Below are positions 22,341-35,959 of a DNA stretch of 64,000 nt, one piece after another. The notes under the pieces were generated by a model. The model had not been told where the DNA came from. It saw only the letters and a program-made list of their open reading frames with translations, and did no database searches. The position numbers and the translations under genes were made by a program. The DNA comes from Polytrichum commune (Eukaryota; Streptophyta; Polytrichopsida; Polytrichales; Polytrichaceae): contig OX485804.1 in the NCBI GenBank assembly GCA_950295325.1, forward strand, positions 2,108,001 to 2,172,000, written 5' to 3'. Position 1 is the first letter of the stretch. The number at the start of each line of letters is the position of its first letter.

Positions 22341-22705
22341 ATTAAAGTAGAGCCAAACCTAAAATCTCAACACAACTCTCTTCGGTTCAGTTAACTATTA
22401 AACTCTCAATTATATTGATCGGCTAGCTGACTGTCTGCCTTAATAAAGGGTGCAACGCTTGCACTTTATGCCCTGCAAGAGGGAAAAGAAAATTATTGCA
22501 TACCAGTGTACCTCATTCATCCAACAAAAATAAACACCTGAGTAGACAAACATTGTTCCTTTATGTGAACTAAAACCTAACTACACTGAAGATAATTCGA
22601 TCGCAAGATTAATAGCAAGTTCATTATGTAGAGTTCGGGGTGCCACAATCTACATACTTAAGATAGTCAATTTTACTCTACCTTGTAGCAAGCAGGGATT
22701 CACAT

Positions 22706-24626
22706 GGTAATGAGAGGCCATAGATGTGAAAAGAATTCAAAGCCAATAGTTTCAAAATACATCTTGGACACACCTCAAACCATCATACCACAAGATTGAT
22801 TATAAACATGCAAGTTGCATATGGGCTTGAAATATATAAACAAAATCATGGCCATAAAGGATTGTTGTATTAAAATTTTAGAATACATCATAAGAAGATG
22901 GAGCCACTTGTTAACCATTATTTGGACCATGTTGAAAGTTTATTCACTGTACAACTTTGTGTCTTTCAAGTTTTTCAGCAAGTCTTTCAAGTTGCTATTG
23001 TGCCGAACAATTGTACTTGCAACAATCAAGCAGAGTCGTTACCTAGAAAGATAAGACACTTGACAATGCACCCTCAAAGTGGTAGGAATATGCTAAACCT
23101 GTTGACATTGACTAGAACATTACTTGGACTAGCTATTGCATAATCTTGAAACCAAGTGATTGAGGAAGTCAAATTGCTCTTGGTTATATTTTGGTTCATA
23201 TCTTTAACCATATATTTGACATGGGTATCCCCTAGAGAAGAGATTAAATTGGTTTAGATTAATAAAATTATAGTGTATTTTCTTGGAACATGTGTGGGAG
23301 TGATCATGATTGCAGAGGTGAAATAACATGACCATGAATTAACAAAAGATCTATAATGTAATTGAGTTTTTCAAACCCAAACAACTCCGGTAAATGAAAT
23401 GCAGAGACCAACATCTATGTGTAGCCTTGGAGTGTGAGTTTTTGTGTGTCGGATGATTGTTTAATGTTGCCCTTTTTATTTATTTTGGGTTGTTGTTGTT
23501 GTTGGTTTATTTGTTTGTTTTGTTTTGTTTTTGTACTATTCCTCGGGATCATAGATAGCTACATAGGCATAGGCATATATATGCCATACTTGCTAGGGCA
23601 CTGGATACATACTGATGTTGTTGCTGGAATTAAATTTTGGAGGGTCATGTGTGGAGAGCTTTGAGGGGCAATCAAGTGTGAGCATTTGGTATGTTTCCCC
23701 ATGTGCACTAGTAATGCTAACATATGATACATAACGGCGTCTCTTAATTATCATAGTGTCATTGAATCAACATCCCAAAGATAAGGTTGCAAGATCCTTC
23801 TTCCTTTCACTTTTCTTCTTATGTAAAATTTAAACCTCCTGAGTAACCGACACTAGAGTTGATCCCCTGCCCCTCCTCCTCCTCCCCTTGCCATGCCCGC
23901 AACCGAGTGCAAGCTGCCCAGGCCCCAATCCCAAACAAGGGTGCCCCCATGGCCCAAATTCTATCTGTGCTTGGGTTCATGGGGCGCCCTAGTGACACAA
24001 TCTCACATTTTCCCTCTCTCTCTGTGGGTTTATATTTAGGTCTCGGAAACTCGTGGTCCACACCACCTCTTTAACTTAACGGACCTTACTTTCAGAGTGA
24101 GCAATGATTATTAGACCCAAGCTTGAAGCCTGGTTGGTTTTTTCAAACTAGGATGAATATGCACTAGTCCGGTGATTCATGCATGAGAAGGAGAACAATA
24201 TTACAATAAACTCATGCGAGTGCAACAGAGAGTTGCCACCCTGGGATCACACTTTAAGGAAATTGATCAGTCTGCAGTTTCCACAGCATACAGATAATTG
24301 GTGAAGATTCACTTGAGGGCTGAAGTAATCAGCTGCAGTAGCCTGGTGAAATTGCTAGACTGCCATTTTGACAGTACGAATAGTATGTGTGAATCGAGCT
24401 TAGAGCTCCTGGATTCTTATCAGCAGTTCAAAGAAACCAACATACCTGGAATTTGAATTATGCACAGGTACCCTATATGAGATTTTTCTCAGTGATGAAA
24501 CTTGAAAGTAAATCAAGAATTGTCGTGACATCAGGGTTGATGGTTGGGTTAGAATCTTCACCTACAGCTTCACTGCTTTGTGAGCCGGATGCTGTAGATG
24601 AGGATTCGGACCCCTCCAACATTGGT
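22706..24626. other. segment present only in block A
   Basis: Block B passes from the equivalent of 22705 directly to that of 24627. The segment has a GC-rich patch at 23860-24060. At 24190-24430 it carries a diverged copy of the 3' flank of the P gene (compare 25080-25200), so it may be the stump of a further P/Q-like unit. No terminal repeats are visible at its borders, which suggests deletion from B rather than insertion in A. Confidence 0.5.
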
Positions 24627-25235
24627 GGGATTTCATCAACTTTTTAAACTTGTATATGTAGCTCCTTAGCTTACATTTACTGATCACAATGCAGAAGAAC
24701 GACCTCCAAGATATCGAGAGTTTGCATTCTTCTCTAACAACAATATATGAATACAGAAGAATGATAATCCATTGACATCTTGGAATTTGTCATTGCATGG
24801 TTCGTCGCAAGGGGGTTGAGAGATCAGAACCGGTGGTTAAGTGAAGTCCTCTCCTAGAATGGTTCCATTGATCTCATGTGGACAAGTCACCATGCTAACA
24901 ACTGTGGATTTGCATCATAATGGATGATGCCTGCATATATACATATCAGGATTGTAACTAAATATCTAGTTATCTGGTATGTCTTACTGATGCGATGTGT
25001 GTCACACTTCAACCATGCACAACCGGAATCAAAATAAATCAGGTGTTGTAAATTGAGTTCCAAAACTCCTGAGATTATCTTATCACAGTGAAGAATATTT
25101 ATCAGTCTGTAGTCTGCACGATAAACCTATACTCGATGTAAATTTCACATGAGGGTTGAAGCAATCAGCTGCTGTACAACAGTGAAATTGCTAGTCAAGT
25201 TTACTATTTTTGTAGTAGTCTGGTATAATTTCCAA

Positions 25236-27334
25236 TTATGAGTAGGGTGAAGTATAATGCTGCACATATGGATATTGTACGATGCCAACTGGATATTGCA
25301 GCACACACCCAGGAGGGTATGGCAGGTACCCAGGTGGATATGGCAGATACCCAGGTGGATATTGCACATATCCATGTACATCGTATGGAATTATATTTGG
25401 AGGCGGAGTATTGATGGCCGGAAGATGATCATGCATGGCTGGGAGCTGGTGTTGGTCAGGAGCCAGTGGCTGAAATGGTGTGTGGAATGGTGTGCCCTGC
25501 AACTGGTTGGGGGAGAAAATCTCTGCCAAAGGTGGTGAGGCGCCCGCTTGAGATTGCCCTCCTCCGACCATCTCTTGGTGGACATTCATGTTGCCGCCTT
25601 CACTCTGCACATCATCTAACACCATTGATGCCAACAAGTTAATTGCCATCGAGGATATGGCCCCATGGTGCTCATCAAAGAATTCACAGGCATGGCTAGA
25701 ACATGCATGGTTGTAACATGGTTGGACAGTAGAGGGCATTCACATGATCAATCCATTGATTGATTCAGGTATGTGCAATTTCACATGTTGACATTTTTAG
25801 AAGCAAGTAGATTCAGAACCTTTTTGAACCATACATACCCTCTAGGTATTTAGTTTTATTATTAAGGATTTTTTAGAATTTTTTTAGAATTTTTTAGACT
25901 CTCAACCCCTATTTTATAAGGTGAACGCAACTCTAGAACAATGTTGAGTCATTCTTAAGCATGTAATAGCACCTCCTAACCTGCATATCCTTAAGCCCAG
26001 TTTGACCCTAGGCTTCCTGCCGGTGCCATCCGGTAAAAATCTTGGGGTGTAATTAACCAACCCTATAAGCTAGGCTTTTGAATCCTATAACAAGATGAGT
26101 GATGAGAGACTAACAAGCTTGATGTTAAGCTACCACCAAGATTGTAACAAATTTAGCACAATTATTATTACATATCAAGATGGTTTTGTTGGGTAAAGTT
26201 ACATGTTGGGCATGGGGCGTTGGTGGATGCTCCTGGCTTCAACAATCGAACATTCTGCGACACGCGAGGTCGCCACACTTGTCGTGGTTGATTCAAGGAG
26301 TGTGGTGTGGGAATAGAATCCGGCACAATAACACCTATATAATAAACATGGGTCATCTGCAAATTAAGGCTTTGACAAGTTCATATTAAAGCATGAAAGT
26401 GTTATAATAAATTTAAAGTACCAAATACAAAAATAAGATATGATAAAACATTATAAAGCACATATTTTCATTGATAAGGTTTTGATAACACTAATTATGT
26501 CCAAAAAACCTCGCCACGTTTTGCTTGTGTTATTTTCTAGGCTCTAATTAAAAGATTAAAACTTTTGAACGGGCAGGACAATCTATGTACCCCAGGGCAT
26601 TCCACACCACCCTGCAGGTACATTCCTGTGACACCTATAACAACACCAATTGAAGGAAAATGGAGGCCCGCTTTTTAAGCAGGAAAAAGCTTTGAGGGGA
26701 GGGCTTTACAAATTTAAAGTTTTGTTCAAGGCTTCTTTGTTGTAAAGCCCTCCCCTCCACGCAGACCCATCCATAACAAAAAAGATAATTATTGTTATCC
26801 TTACATTATGCATTACGCATGAAAATAATGGAAGTCAACTATGTCAAATAAGACATTTGTCTCAAAAGAAAATGATAAACAGAAAAAGAAGAAAATGAAG
26901 AACACACCAAAAAAAAAAAAAAAAAAAAAAAAACTGTCAAATAAGACACGGTCCTCTATGGATGTGATTACTCTTCTTCTTGAGTTCTTTGCAATAAGAC
27001 CACATTCATTGAGAAAATAAGATTTGTGAAGGAAAAATAAGCATATTAAAAATAAAAAATAAATTGCTGATCAATTACAAAACGCATGTTGGCGCCCTGG
27101 AATAGAACCTGCGGTGTCTTGAAACCGTTTCCGAGCCTGGGCGCGGCGAGCCCGAGCCCGGCGAGCATTTCCTCTGCTCCTCTTTCTCCCGCCTTCAATA
27201 TCATCAGGACGTCGATCACTGGTATTGGCTTCCCCATGAGGAAAATCTGGTTTACAAGTTGCCATACTCGGCGCCCGCCCTGCAATTTTCAGATATGCAC
27301 CCCCACACAACTCCGCCTGATTAGTACCACTCAT
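25236..27334 (-). CDS. gene P, block A: basic, Pro/Tyr-rich protein, 3 exons
   Basis: Proposed exons on the minus strand are 27334-27109, 26334-26172 and 25695-25236. Donors (GCAG|GTTCTA, GATAT|GTAATA) and acceptors (ttatatag, ttctag) are canonical. The phases (1, then 2) close exactly to 282 codons plus stop, and the same model closes in block B. Exon 1 has an arginine-rich stretch (GGRKRSRGNARRARARRAQ, about 48-66) like a nuclear localisation or DNA-binding basic region. Exon 2 has a Cys pair (CPTC). Exon 3 starts EFFDEHHGAISSMAINLL, then becomes Gln/Pro-rich and ends in YPPGYLP repeats (three here). No signal peptide or membrane segment is seen. I do not recognise the family; a nuclear, possibly regulatory protein is inference. 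The start is chosen at MSG because block B has a stop just upstream of it. Longer upstream exons are leader or alternative. Confidence 0.6.
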
Positions 27335-27369
27335 CGGTAACAACTGCAGCGGCAAATTATTCAAGTGAC

Positions 27370-28146
27370 TCTGAGACAACTTTCACAGATTCACCTATGT
27401 AGCAAACCTGTACTCCAATCTTTGTTGGCCACAGAACTCATCAACCATACAATGTGTATTTAACGCCTCGTAAATGTAGATTGTGAAGAGAACAATGGAA
27501 AACTCCTGGTTGTGTACACCAAGCAGTGGTTGGATATTAATCCCGGCACACCCAGACTCCTGTCACGAGCATGGAAACTTTCCGGTATGGATAAAAATTG
27601 TGACTTGTAGGTCGAGGAGAGCCTTGTGCACCTACCGCAGAACTCACAAACATACATTTAGAAATAAAATATATTTTTTACTACTCATGTAATTGAAAAC
27701 AGCTTCAACTATGGAGATGGTGAAGCCTCCATATCTCAACTTGCTCTACACCTCCAACATATCTTCAAGAAGCTGCTCCGTGGGTGATGGATTCGGAGTT
27801 CCCCACCTAACTTAATTACTCTCAACTTTTGCGAACAAAGACAAGATCATATCGACAAATTTTTGAAGTGAAGGAATTATGCCTTCCTGTGCACGTATAC
27901 TCACCCCAAGCACAATGGTGATGATTACTTCAGCAATGTGTGTGCTGGTAATCCACTACACACATACTAGATATAAGAGATTGAAGTCTGGCATGTAAGC
28001 CGCAAGTACTGGGAGACAGCAAGTGCACGAGTACACAAACTGTTAAACCAGAACCCCGAGAATGAGAGAGCTCGAGAGAGAGGAGATGTTCAATTAATGG
28101 TGAGCGGTGGAAAGTTCCAGAAGAGAGAGAATATTATAAAAAAGAA
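27370..28146 (-). other. gene P leader exons/introns, block A
   Basis: Between the promoter core and the coding exons lie exon-like pieces shared with Q and R. One begins after tgcggtag at about 27627 (GTGCACAAGGCTCTCC on the minus strand). Relative to block B this piece has lost 93 bp near 27412 and four bases near 27564, so the 119-codon frame seen in B is not open here. These exons are best read as leader. Confidence 0.4.
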
Positions 28147-28164
28147 GTTAACGTGCATTTGTGG
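28147..28164 (-). promoter_or_regulatory. conserved promoter core, P-A
   Basis: Plus-strand GTTAACGTGCATTTGTGG, one of six positionally equivalent copies in the two blocks. On the minus strand a CT-rich leader follows within about 50-100 bp (ctctctctcgagctctc). Confidence 0.5.
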
Positions 28165-28499
28165 CCTATAATTTCCCCTATGTGAGAGGACAAGGAGATT
28201 GACAGCATTAAACTTGAGCCTATCATCTGCCAGGGATCGGAATATACATGGAAATGCTTCTACCTGTGCATGCCTTGAACAATGTGCAAACATGTGAGTA
28301 ACCCAGATCATGCCAAAACTTAACATCAACAACCAAATGATTGTACTGCTCTTCCCCTTTTGGGAGGACTTAAGCAACAACTTCTTGTGGACGCCGTCAC
28401 CATGTCTGTAGATACCTTGCTTCCATAACACTGTGGATGTTGCTCTTATCTTCAAGGTTTATCTTCAACTGTACAAACATTAGCTCACAAGGTATGATT

Positions 28500-31400
28500 C
28501 ACAGAAATTCATCACATGCCTTAGATGGTTAGTGCGGCTGATCCCAATTGGAATTTTGGGCGGTAGAATTGATGTGAATATTCTTGCAATTAGAATGACC
28601 CTAATAAAGTCAGAGCAACTTAGATCAGTTTTATCTGAACCTATCTTAGTCAGTTATAGGCTCAAGAAAAACTCTCTAGTATGTTTCTTCTTTCACTTCC
28701 CTTCAATGTGGATAGGGAGCCCTGTTATCTTGAAGTTGAATTCCTGGATTTCATCAAATCACACAAAGTACCAGTCACAAAAGAATGACTCTGTAATATC
28801 TCTTGCTCATTTACTTGTAGCTGCATGGTGGCTTCTACTTGGTGGAAACAGTGACATGAGTACTCATGCAATGATCAACATTTTCACAATAAAGTTGGGC
28901 CAACTTGGATCATGAATACCTAAGCTTGTCTGAGTTGGCTATGAACCTTCAAGGAAACTGTGGATAGAACCCGTACACCCTTAGATAGGGGTAGGCAGCC
29001 TCTAAGGGACCTCTTATTGAAGAGGTTCTCCATTTGCACTTGCTCCTGCTGAATCAAGAGCATACCTTGTTTATGAATCTTCAAGTCCCCCCCTCCCCCC
29101 GAAGAAAAAACAACCCTGTTTTGGATCACATAGTCTTCATAATACAATTTGCATTGGGTTCCCACATGACAATAGAGAAAAAGAAAAAGAAATGCTTTCA
29201 CTTTGAGAATCCATAGCTGATTCATAATCTTAGCTCAATAAATGACTGGACCTAAATCATGGGCACATATAATACAATCAATGCATGTTATCGCAAGTAC
29301 ACCTTGATATGACAAAAAGAAAAAGTTGTCAACTCTACCATTGGAAATAATCATGGAAGACATGTATGCAACCTTTCGTGACTCCTACATATAGTACCGT
29401 GGGTACACACTAATCTTAAAAACAAATATTAGAGTAAAACTGGACTAGCTAGTATGTGGAAGTTTAGGTTTTGTCCATACCTTCACTCCTTAAATCCAAC
29501 AAAATTCTTGAAGTGTGCAACATTGTGCTTGGGGACAAGAGATGTCATTAAGTTTTAAGCCTCGTGCTTCCTCACCCTTTCTAAACAAAGAGATGCCATG
29601 CTCCATGGGAATACCTTGCCACGACACTAAGATCATTTTGGCACACTACTAAGACTTCTAATCTAATGTTTATCATATTTTGAATACATAATCAAATCTC
29701 TTCTAAGTACGTGTCTTTTTGATATTTGTTCTTGGAACCACACCTAACTACATACCACTCAAATGTAAGTGTCCGATTAAGTTAAGTAGCATGGGATTTA
29801 GGCATGTCTACTATGCTTAATATAACAAGTAATCGGCTGCTTTTTATCATAAAGTTGACTGATCAATCCTTCAATAACATGCATATGCTTAGTTTTATAG
29901 ACTCAAACATATGAAATCGCTATGATCTTAGTAAAAATCCCAAAGTAGCTGCAATTGTTCTGGTGTAACCACCCAATTGAGTTTCATATATTGAGGACCT
30001 CATACTTTGAGTGATTATGGCTTCAACATTACTTAAGAATGCATTTTGTGACAATTCAGATAAAATATCCTGATTTTTTTTGGAAACACTCCAATGTCAA
30101 ATTTTAGTCAATGCCATGTGTCACACTGTCGCTGGTTGAGATCATCAATTAGCCTTTGTATGCTTTGACTTTGAATTCAAATCTCTTCATTTAAAATTTT
30201 TTTTGGGTGGTGGATGTTTGTGATTCAGCAAGATTTGAAGGGGCACATATCAGCTTAGATGATGATGTGCACTGATTCTGGTGCATGATATGTAAATTCA
30301 ATTACATTATTCATATCATGAATCATTTTCCAAACTGCAAAATAAGTACTATAGTAACAATCCCATAACAATAGCAAGAATAATTAAGTAATAAACACAA
30401 CTTAGATACTGAATTGAGATACAAGACTTGTTTAATCCTTGGTGAACTTGTGAGTGTAGACTTGTTTAGATTTGTAGGGATTTCATGTTGCCAATGGCTT
30501 TAAATTTGAGATTTGGAGAAGAGGTCGTCTTGGGCCTTGAACACTTTGTCTCCATAATCTATATTACAGCGTGCATGCTTTGATGATGTTGAAAACAATG
30601 TTGTGCAGGTATTACTTCTGAGCCATGCCTTAAGGTAGGGCATCCCACCCACTTTAGTGATTGCCAACCTTAGCCCTTCTTCCTTAGTGTAAATGAGATC
30701 GAATGTTGCATACCAAGAAAAACAAGAAGAAACATCAACTTTGTCATGAACATTGTCGTAGATGGTGCTTGCCTTATCTGCATTCTTTATGGCTTCCCCT
30801 ACACAATTTTAGCATAGTCAAAGAGACATTGCCAAATAGTTTGCATCACCTTCATAACATGACATTTGACATTGTTAAAGAATCATACTAAGGTCCTTTC
30901 TTGCAAGATTTCATAATTATGGTCCACAAAATAAACGATTGTCATTCCAATGGTAGAAAGAGAGATGACGCCAAGTAGAGGCTGGCGTGAATGAAGAACG
31001 CTTCACCTTGATCACAGCTGTGAGCTCAACGTATGTGAACCCAAAGTGGTAACGACCCTCCATTCATTGAGTGGAGCTATGTGACAAGTGCCATTGCCTC
31101 CTGTCGGAGGAATTGGTCCCTAAAATTGGTGGCTAGGTCCAAAGGAATTAATATAATTATGGGTTGTGTGTTCGTGTGAGCACCTTGGGGTTGGATGTTA
31201 TGTTGGCAAGATGGCTACACTTATGATCCCAAGGTATAATTCAAAGGCTATGAGGTCCCTTTTGAGGTCATAGTGTTAACAATACCAATAGAGAGGTCTT
31301 GAGGTTAGACTCTCTCCTCTTGATTCTACAATCCCACAAGATTCAATGAGCAATTATAGTTTTTTTTTTGTTTTGTTTTGGTGATAGCAATAAGTTCACA

Positions 31401-32381
31401 CGTGTGACATTAGTCATTGCTTTTGGTGATTTGAATCTAGCTCTCCAAGAGTAGACAGTGATCCCCTTGTGACAAAGAGCCCAACTTAATGAAGAAACCA
31501 TCTTGGTTGCTCCTCATTTTATTCCACACATTTATAAGGGGACAGGGGGGTGGCACTCCCTTGTAAACATATGTACCCCAGGGGCCCGGGGGCAACTGCT
31601 TGTGGTACTCCCAGAGGTTACTTTCTTTAGAACTTGATCAATGATCTGCAAAATAATTTTGAAGAAGCATGATTTTGGAATTGATGTTGAATAGTTATCC
31701 AGAATCAACTGACAGAAGAAAAACTCTCCTCAAAAGAACAGAGAGGATGAAGTTACGTGATAGGAGGCGCCGGCCCAGTTCTCTACACAAGTTTTTGCTT
31801 GACATTTCTTGTGTCCAGCATACAAAGGCCTAAGGACACTGCTATAGAATACCTAACATTGATTTAGCTAAATTTGTTGGACTACGACCATGCTTAGATT
31901 TAGAACAGTTGTCCATGATCAACAGACAGAAGCAAAATTCTATTTAAAAGAACAGAGAAGGTGAAGTTACGCGATAGGAGGCACTGGCCCAGTTCTCTAC
32001 ACAAGTCTTTGCTTGGCATTTCCTGTGTCCAGCATACAAAAGCCTAAGGACACTGCTATAGAATACCTAACATCGATTTAGCTTAATTTGTTGGACTACA
32101 ACCACGATTAGATTTAGAACAAACCGTGTCATGTAATTGAGCTTCACTAGAGCTCTGGAAAAGCCAGCCTGCAGATCCCACAAAATGCCTAGTATACTCA
32201 ATGCAAATTCACATGATGCCTGAATGAACTAGCAAGTTCACCAGGCTCATCAAGGTTCCCATTGTTGGATTATTAGCACTACTGAAGTGCAGACTGAGCC
32301 TTAGAGCTCGGACCTGGAGTCTCATCACAGTTAAGGAAATCCAGGAGTCTGGTTCCACAATTACATAGGTAGCTATTCAAT
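28500..32381. other. spacer between P and Q units, block A
   Basis: No gene supported. Parts are paralogous to later spacers: 30470-30600 resembles 36775-36900, and 28960-29060 resembles 40230-40320. Conserved words such as tttgtagggattt and agaggttct show the P and Q units derive from one longer repeated unit. Confidence 0.45.
31695..32115. repeat. local tandem duplication, about 210 bp x2
   Basis: Segments 31695-31905 and 31906-32115 are about 90% alike (both contain gttctctacacaag and gtgtccagcatacaaa). Block B has only one copy, at about 51720-51930, so the duplication followed the block duplication or one copy was lost in B. Confidence 0.75.
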
Positions 32382-34264
32382 CTATTCCAGTTGGACATTC
32401 AATAGTGCACATTCCAAATGTGGAATGTTCACATAGGGGGGATAGTACAGCACACCCTGCTCAACATGCGGACATTGCACAACAGCCGGTTGATAGGAGG
32501 GAATGTTAATAGGCGCACTTCTGCCTGTGAGATGATCTGCATGTTGTTCAATCAGCATGTTGGAAAATGGAGGAGGTTGGGATCCCTGCACATCTTGATC
32601 ACTTCGGTGTATCATTTGAATTGGCTGAGCTGGTGCTTGCCACTGGTTGGGGCCTAAAACATCTCGCGAAGATGTTAAGGATTCTAGTCGAGGTGTTGGT
32701 GCTAAGGATTTTGTCCGAGGAGCTTGCCCTGTGCGACTGCTATTTGGGATGCCTCCTTCACCTTGCACATCATCTGCCATGCACCATGAATGCCAAAAAG
32801 TTAATTACCATTGAGCCGGACTTGGCCACATGGTGCTCATCACAAGAAGGCTGGGGTGGGGTGTAAACAAACTAGATAGCTTTCGAGGTCCGAGAGGGTT
32901 TATTGGACATCAACAATTTTGGTTTCCTCTCTTCTAGACCCTCCCATCATGGAGATGGATGGTTGAGGTTAAAGGCATGGGAAGGTGAGGGTTATGTTAT
33001 GTGGAAGGCATCCTCTTCCATAATCTAGAATGCAACCTAATGCACCAAATGTTAATGAATAGCTTGTTTAGCATCAGTTAATTGATCCAGCTACAAGAGC
33101 TCTTAGAAATTCACAGTAACCTACATCATGATTTCGATGTTTATTGGCACAATAAAACTATCAATATAATGTCTGACATCCAGTATATATCCACATGGCT
33201 ATTGAATAATGTGAATGTGCCATACAAATTGAGAAACGTTGACAATTTCACATTGCTCATAACACAGATTGATTTCTTATAGAAATCCATCTCCTCGCAC
33301 ACTGATGTACAACCCGCTTCAAATGGTCCTCATGTGAATAACCTAATTGTTGACCTGGGTCTCCCATTCAAACTAGCTGTTTCAAAATCGCTTCTTCTGT
33401 TGTTTCTAATAACTTCATAATTTCCTACCTCACAAAGAGGACCAACATGCTTGGACATCAGAGGGCAATGACAACATCAATCCATTCATACGGCTTGTGT
33501 GTAAATTAGAGATATAGGTTTACACTTTCAAAATCGAGTAGATTCTGCAATTTTTTCTGAAGCAGGGCCCCTTAGGTACTAAATTCCAGTTCCAAGAAAA
33601 TTATGAAATTTCTTAGAATCTGTAGACGTCTCATCTTACTAAACACAAAACAAACCTAACCAGTTCTTCGAACCAACTTCTCAATTCTGCGATCCTCACC
33701 CTTGGGAGATTAATTGGCTACAAGACATTGAGCTGTGTGAGATTGACAGGCTTGATGTTAAGCCCATGTTAAGCCACCACCAAGATGAGCTATGTGAGAT
33801 TCACGTTAACAGGCTTGATGTTAAGGTACCACCAAAGATCATGTCTCTGGGCACAATTGCAGCTGCACATTAAGGTGGTTTCACTCCGTGAACTTACCAA
33901 CAAGTGATCGGGGCCGGGCCTCAGTGGATGATATTATTGGCGTCGGCATTTGATAATTATTCTTTGTGACCACCTGCACGCGGGGACGCCAATCATTCTC
34001 TTTCGAAAGACCATCGTGCATTGTTGCGATGCACTCGTGCATCATTTTCATCCCTTTAGCCAGCCGCCTGCAAAATAGGCGATGAGCCCGAGCCGAGCGT
34101 GCCGCTTCCTTCCGCCTCTTATATGCGAGGTAGACTCTCTCTGCTCCATCACTTGTCATAATGCCGATACTCGCTTCAGCTGGATCATGGGTCGACATAC
34201 TTTTCCTCCGCCCTGCAGCAAACATCCATACGTGCTCCTGCTGATTAGTAACACTCCCCGCCAA
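32382..34264 (-). pseudogene. gene Q, block A: P paralogue, tail out of frame
   Basis: The basic exon (about 34264-33891) reads AAGRRKSMSTHDPAEAS, YKRRKEAARSARAHRLF and SSTEARPRSLVG, then a GTAAGT donor. It corresponds to exons 1 plus 2 of P without the intervening intron. The tail exon (32850-32382) is related to P exon 3 (DEHH, INFLA, DVQGEGG, a Pro/Tyr-poor end). Two problems appear: the donor leaves phase 1 while the tail needs another phase, and a 4-base change near 32780 shifts the tail frame between FLAFMV and ADDVQGEGG. Either Q-A is a pseudogene, or its protein ends shortly after SLV and the tail is untranslated. Confidence 0.5.
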
Positions 34265-34269
34265 TAGCT

Positions 34270-35565
34270 GATTCAGAAGATCGTTTATGTGGTCCTCTTG
34301 ACAATTATGCGAGAAGTCGCATGGAATTTATGTAGCAAACTGTTCCAATGATGGGTGGAGGCAAAGGAAAAGAACATGAACTGAGAATGACATGATGCGC
34401 CATACGAACCATCAACCTATAACATGTACGCTAGACTTTGGACACTGGGTTGCCCCAAGAAGAATGACAAATTTGCACGTCAGTTTCTTGAGGAGAATTG
34501 TGCTTATGTACAAAATCTCAGCTTGTAATGAAGACTCGGGGAAAACAAAACGACTGGAGATGTATACCACAGAAACCATCAGCCATGTACATTCTTTCGA
34601 AATTCATGGTAGGTAGCAAGGAGAGTGACAGAATGTGTTGCGCTTGAGTATTATGAGCAGGTCGATCGACAGGAATTTATGATGACTTACTTTAACAATT
34701 AAGGTCACTGAACAAACCGAGGGAAGATGCAAGCTACATTAACCATCTGGCACCAACTATGTGTGTTCTGGTCATTAGGTTGTGAATAGAACATTGCCAA
34801 AATCAGCACATGAGCTTGATCGTGACCAGGTAGATAGGCAGAAACTTATGATGCAACAAACTTCCACAATGATAAAAGGAAAACACAACAAGAAAACGAC
34901 TGATTCAAATGTTTGCGACAAAACCACTGTGTTAGTAACTTGCAGGTTCGAGGAGAGCCTGCTCTACCTACCACAAAAGTCACAAAATCTAAAACTATAA
35001 AGTTTCACTCATGTAGCTGGAAACAACCTTCCCTGGCGAGATGATGAACACTATACCTGGTCTACAACTCCGACACATACACAAGAAGACAAAACTCCAT
35101 GGATGGAGGATTCAATTTTCCCCGTCTATTAGGTGATTTCTATCAACTCTTGCGATCAAAGACAAGATCGGCAACTTGCAACGTGGAGGAGTTATTCCTT
35201 CCGGTGCACGTTAACCCATCCGCACACACTGTAGCAGAAAATCCGTTAATAAGGGATTCAACAATCTGATGTATGTAATCATCATCCTTGATACACAACA
35301 AGGAACTTAAATCAGAGACAATTTCGTGCCTAAAAACCCATTACTAAATTCCAGTGGCTCATGTGAATTTGCTGGGAACTCTATCCATGCTTAAGGGGCA
35401 AACTCGCATACCCGAAAAATTCGCCACAGGTACTTGGAGACTTGTGCAACAACAAGAGTACACAAAGCCACCATAAAATCAGAAGAGGAGAGCGCACAGA
35501 GAGATTCAGTCAATGATGAGAGCAGGAAAGGTCCAAAATAAAGATAATGCAAATGAAGGATGGTC
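34270..35565 (-). other. gene Q leader exons/introns, block A
   Basis: A leader exon ends at about 35412 with CGG|GTATGCG. A second exon-like piece begins after tttttag near 35320 (HEIVSDLSSLLCIKDDDY in one frame). A third follows tttgtggtag near 34957 and contains MADGFCGIHLQSF, a counterpart of MVHDFCGKQRLESF in P-B. Whether any of these are translated is unclear. Confidence 0.4.
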
Positions 35566-35583
35566 GTTAACGTGCATTTGTGG
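35566..35583 (-). promoter_or_regulatory. conserved promoter core, Q-A
   Basis: GTTAACGTGCATTTGTGG followed directly by GCCCA, making the palindrome TGGGCCCA, a site II (TCP-factor) type element of plant promoters. A CT-rich stretch follows on the minus strand about 60 bp on. Confidence 0.5.
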
Positions 35584-35959
35584 GCCCATAAGTTTTCCCC
35601 GATGTGTCAGGACAATGAGCTTGACAGTATTCAATCTGAGGCCGCCATCTGGCAGCAAGCAGAATATTATTCATAGAATTGCTACTACTAGCTGTGTGCC
35701 TTGAACAATGTGCGAACATGTGAGCAACCCAAATCATGCCATAACTGAACATTCCGCTACAAATTTCATGTACGACTCTTATCCTTATTACCTATTCGAG
35801 AGAACTTGAGCGACAACTTTTGGTGGATGCACTGTTCGTATATACTTTGCTTCCCTGACACTGTAGATGTTGCTTTTGTCTTCAAGGTTTATCTTTGAGG
35901 GTTCAGAATTACCTCACAAGGTACGAGTCACATAAGGTGTAAGTTAGTACATCATTGCA

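Noticed and set aside
28090-28455. 121-codon minus frame over the P-A promoter, with related frames at 35567, 39447, 48117, 55141 and 58990
   Set aside because: Frames differ between copies, and the conserved non-coding motifs and CT-rich leader fit a promoter better.
28532-28915. 127-codon plus frame and its 129-codon block B counterpart
   Set aside because: Similarity follows from the block duplication; their C-terminal halves diverge by frameshift, and no motif is present.
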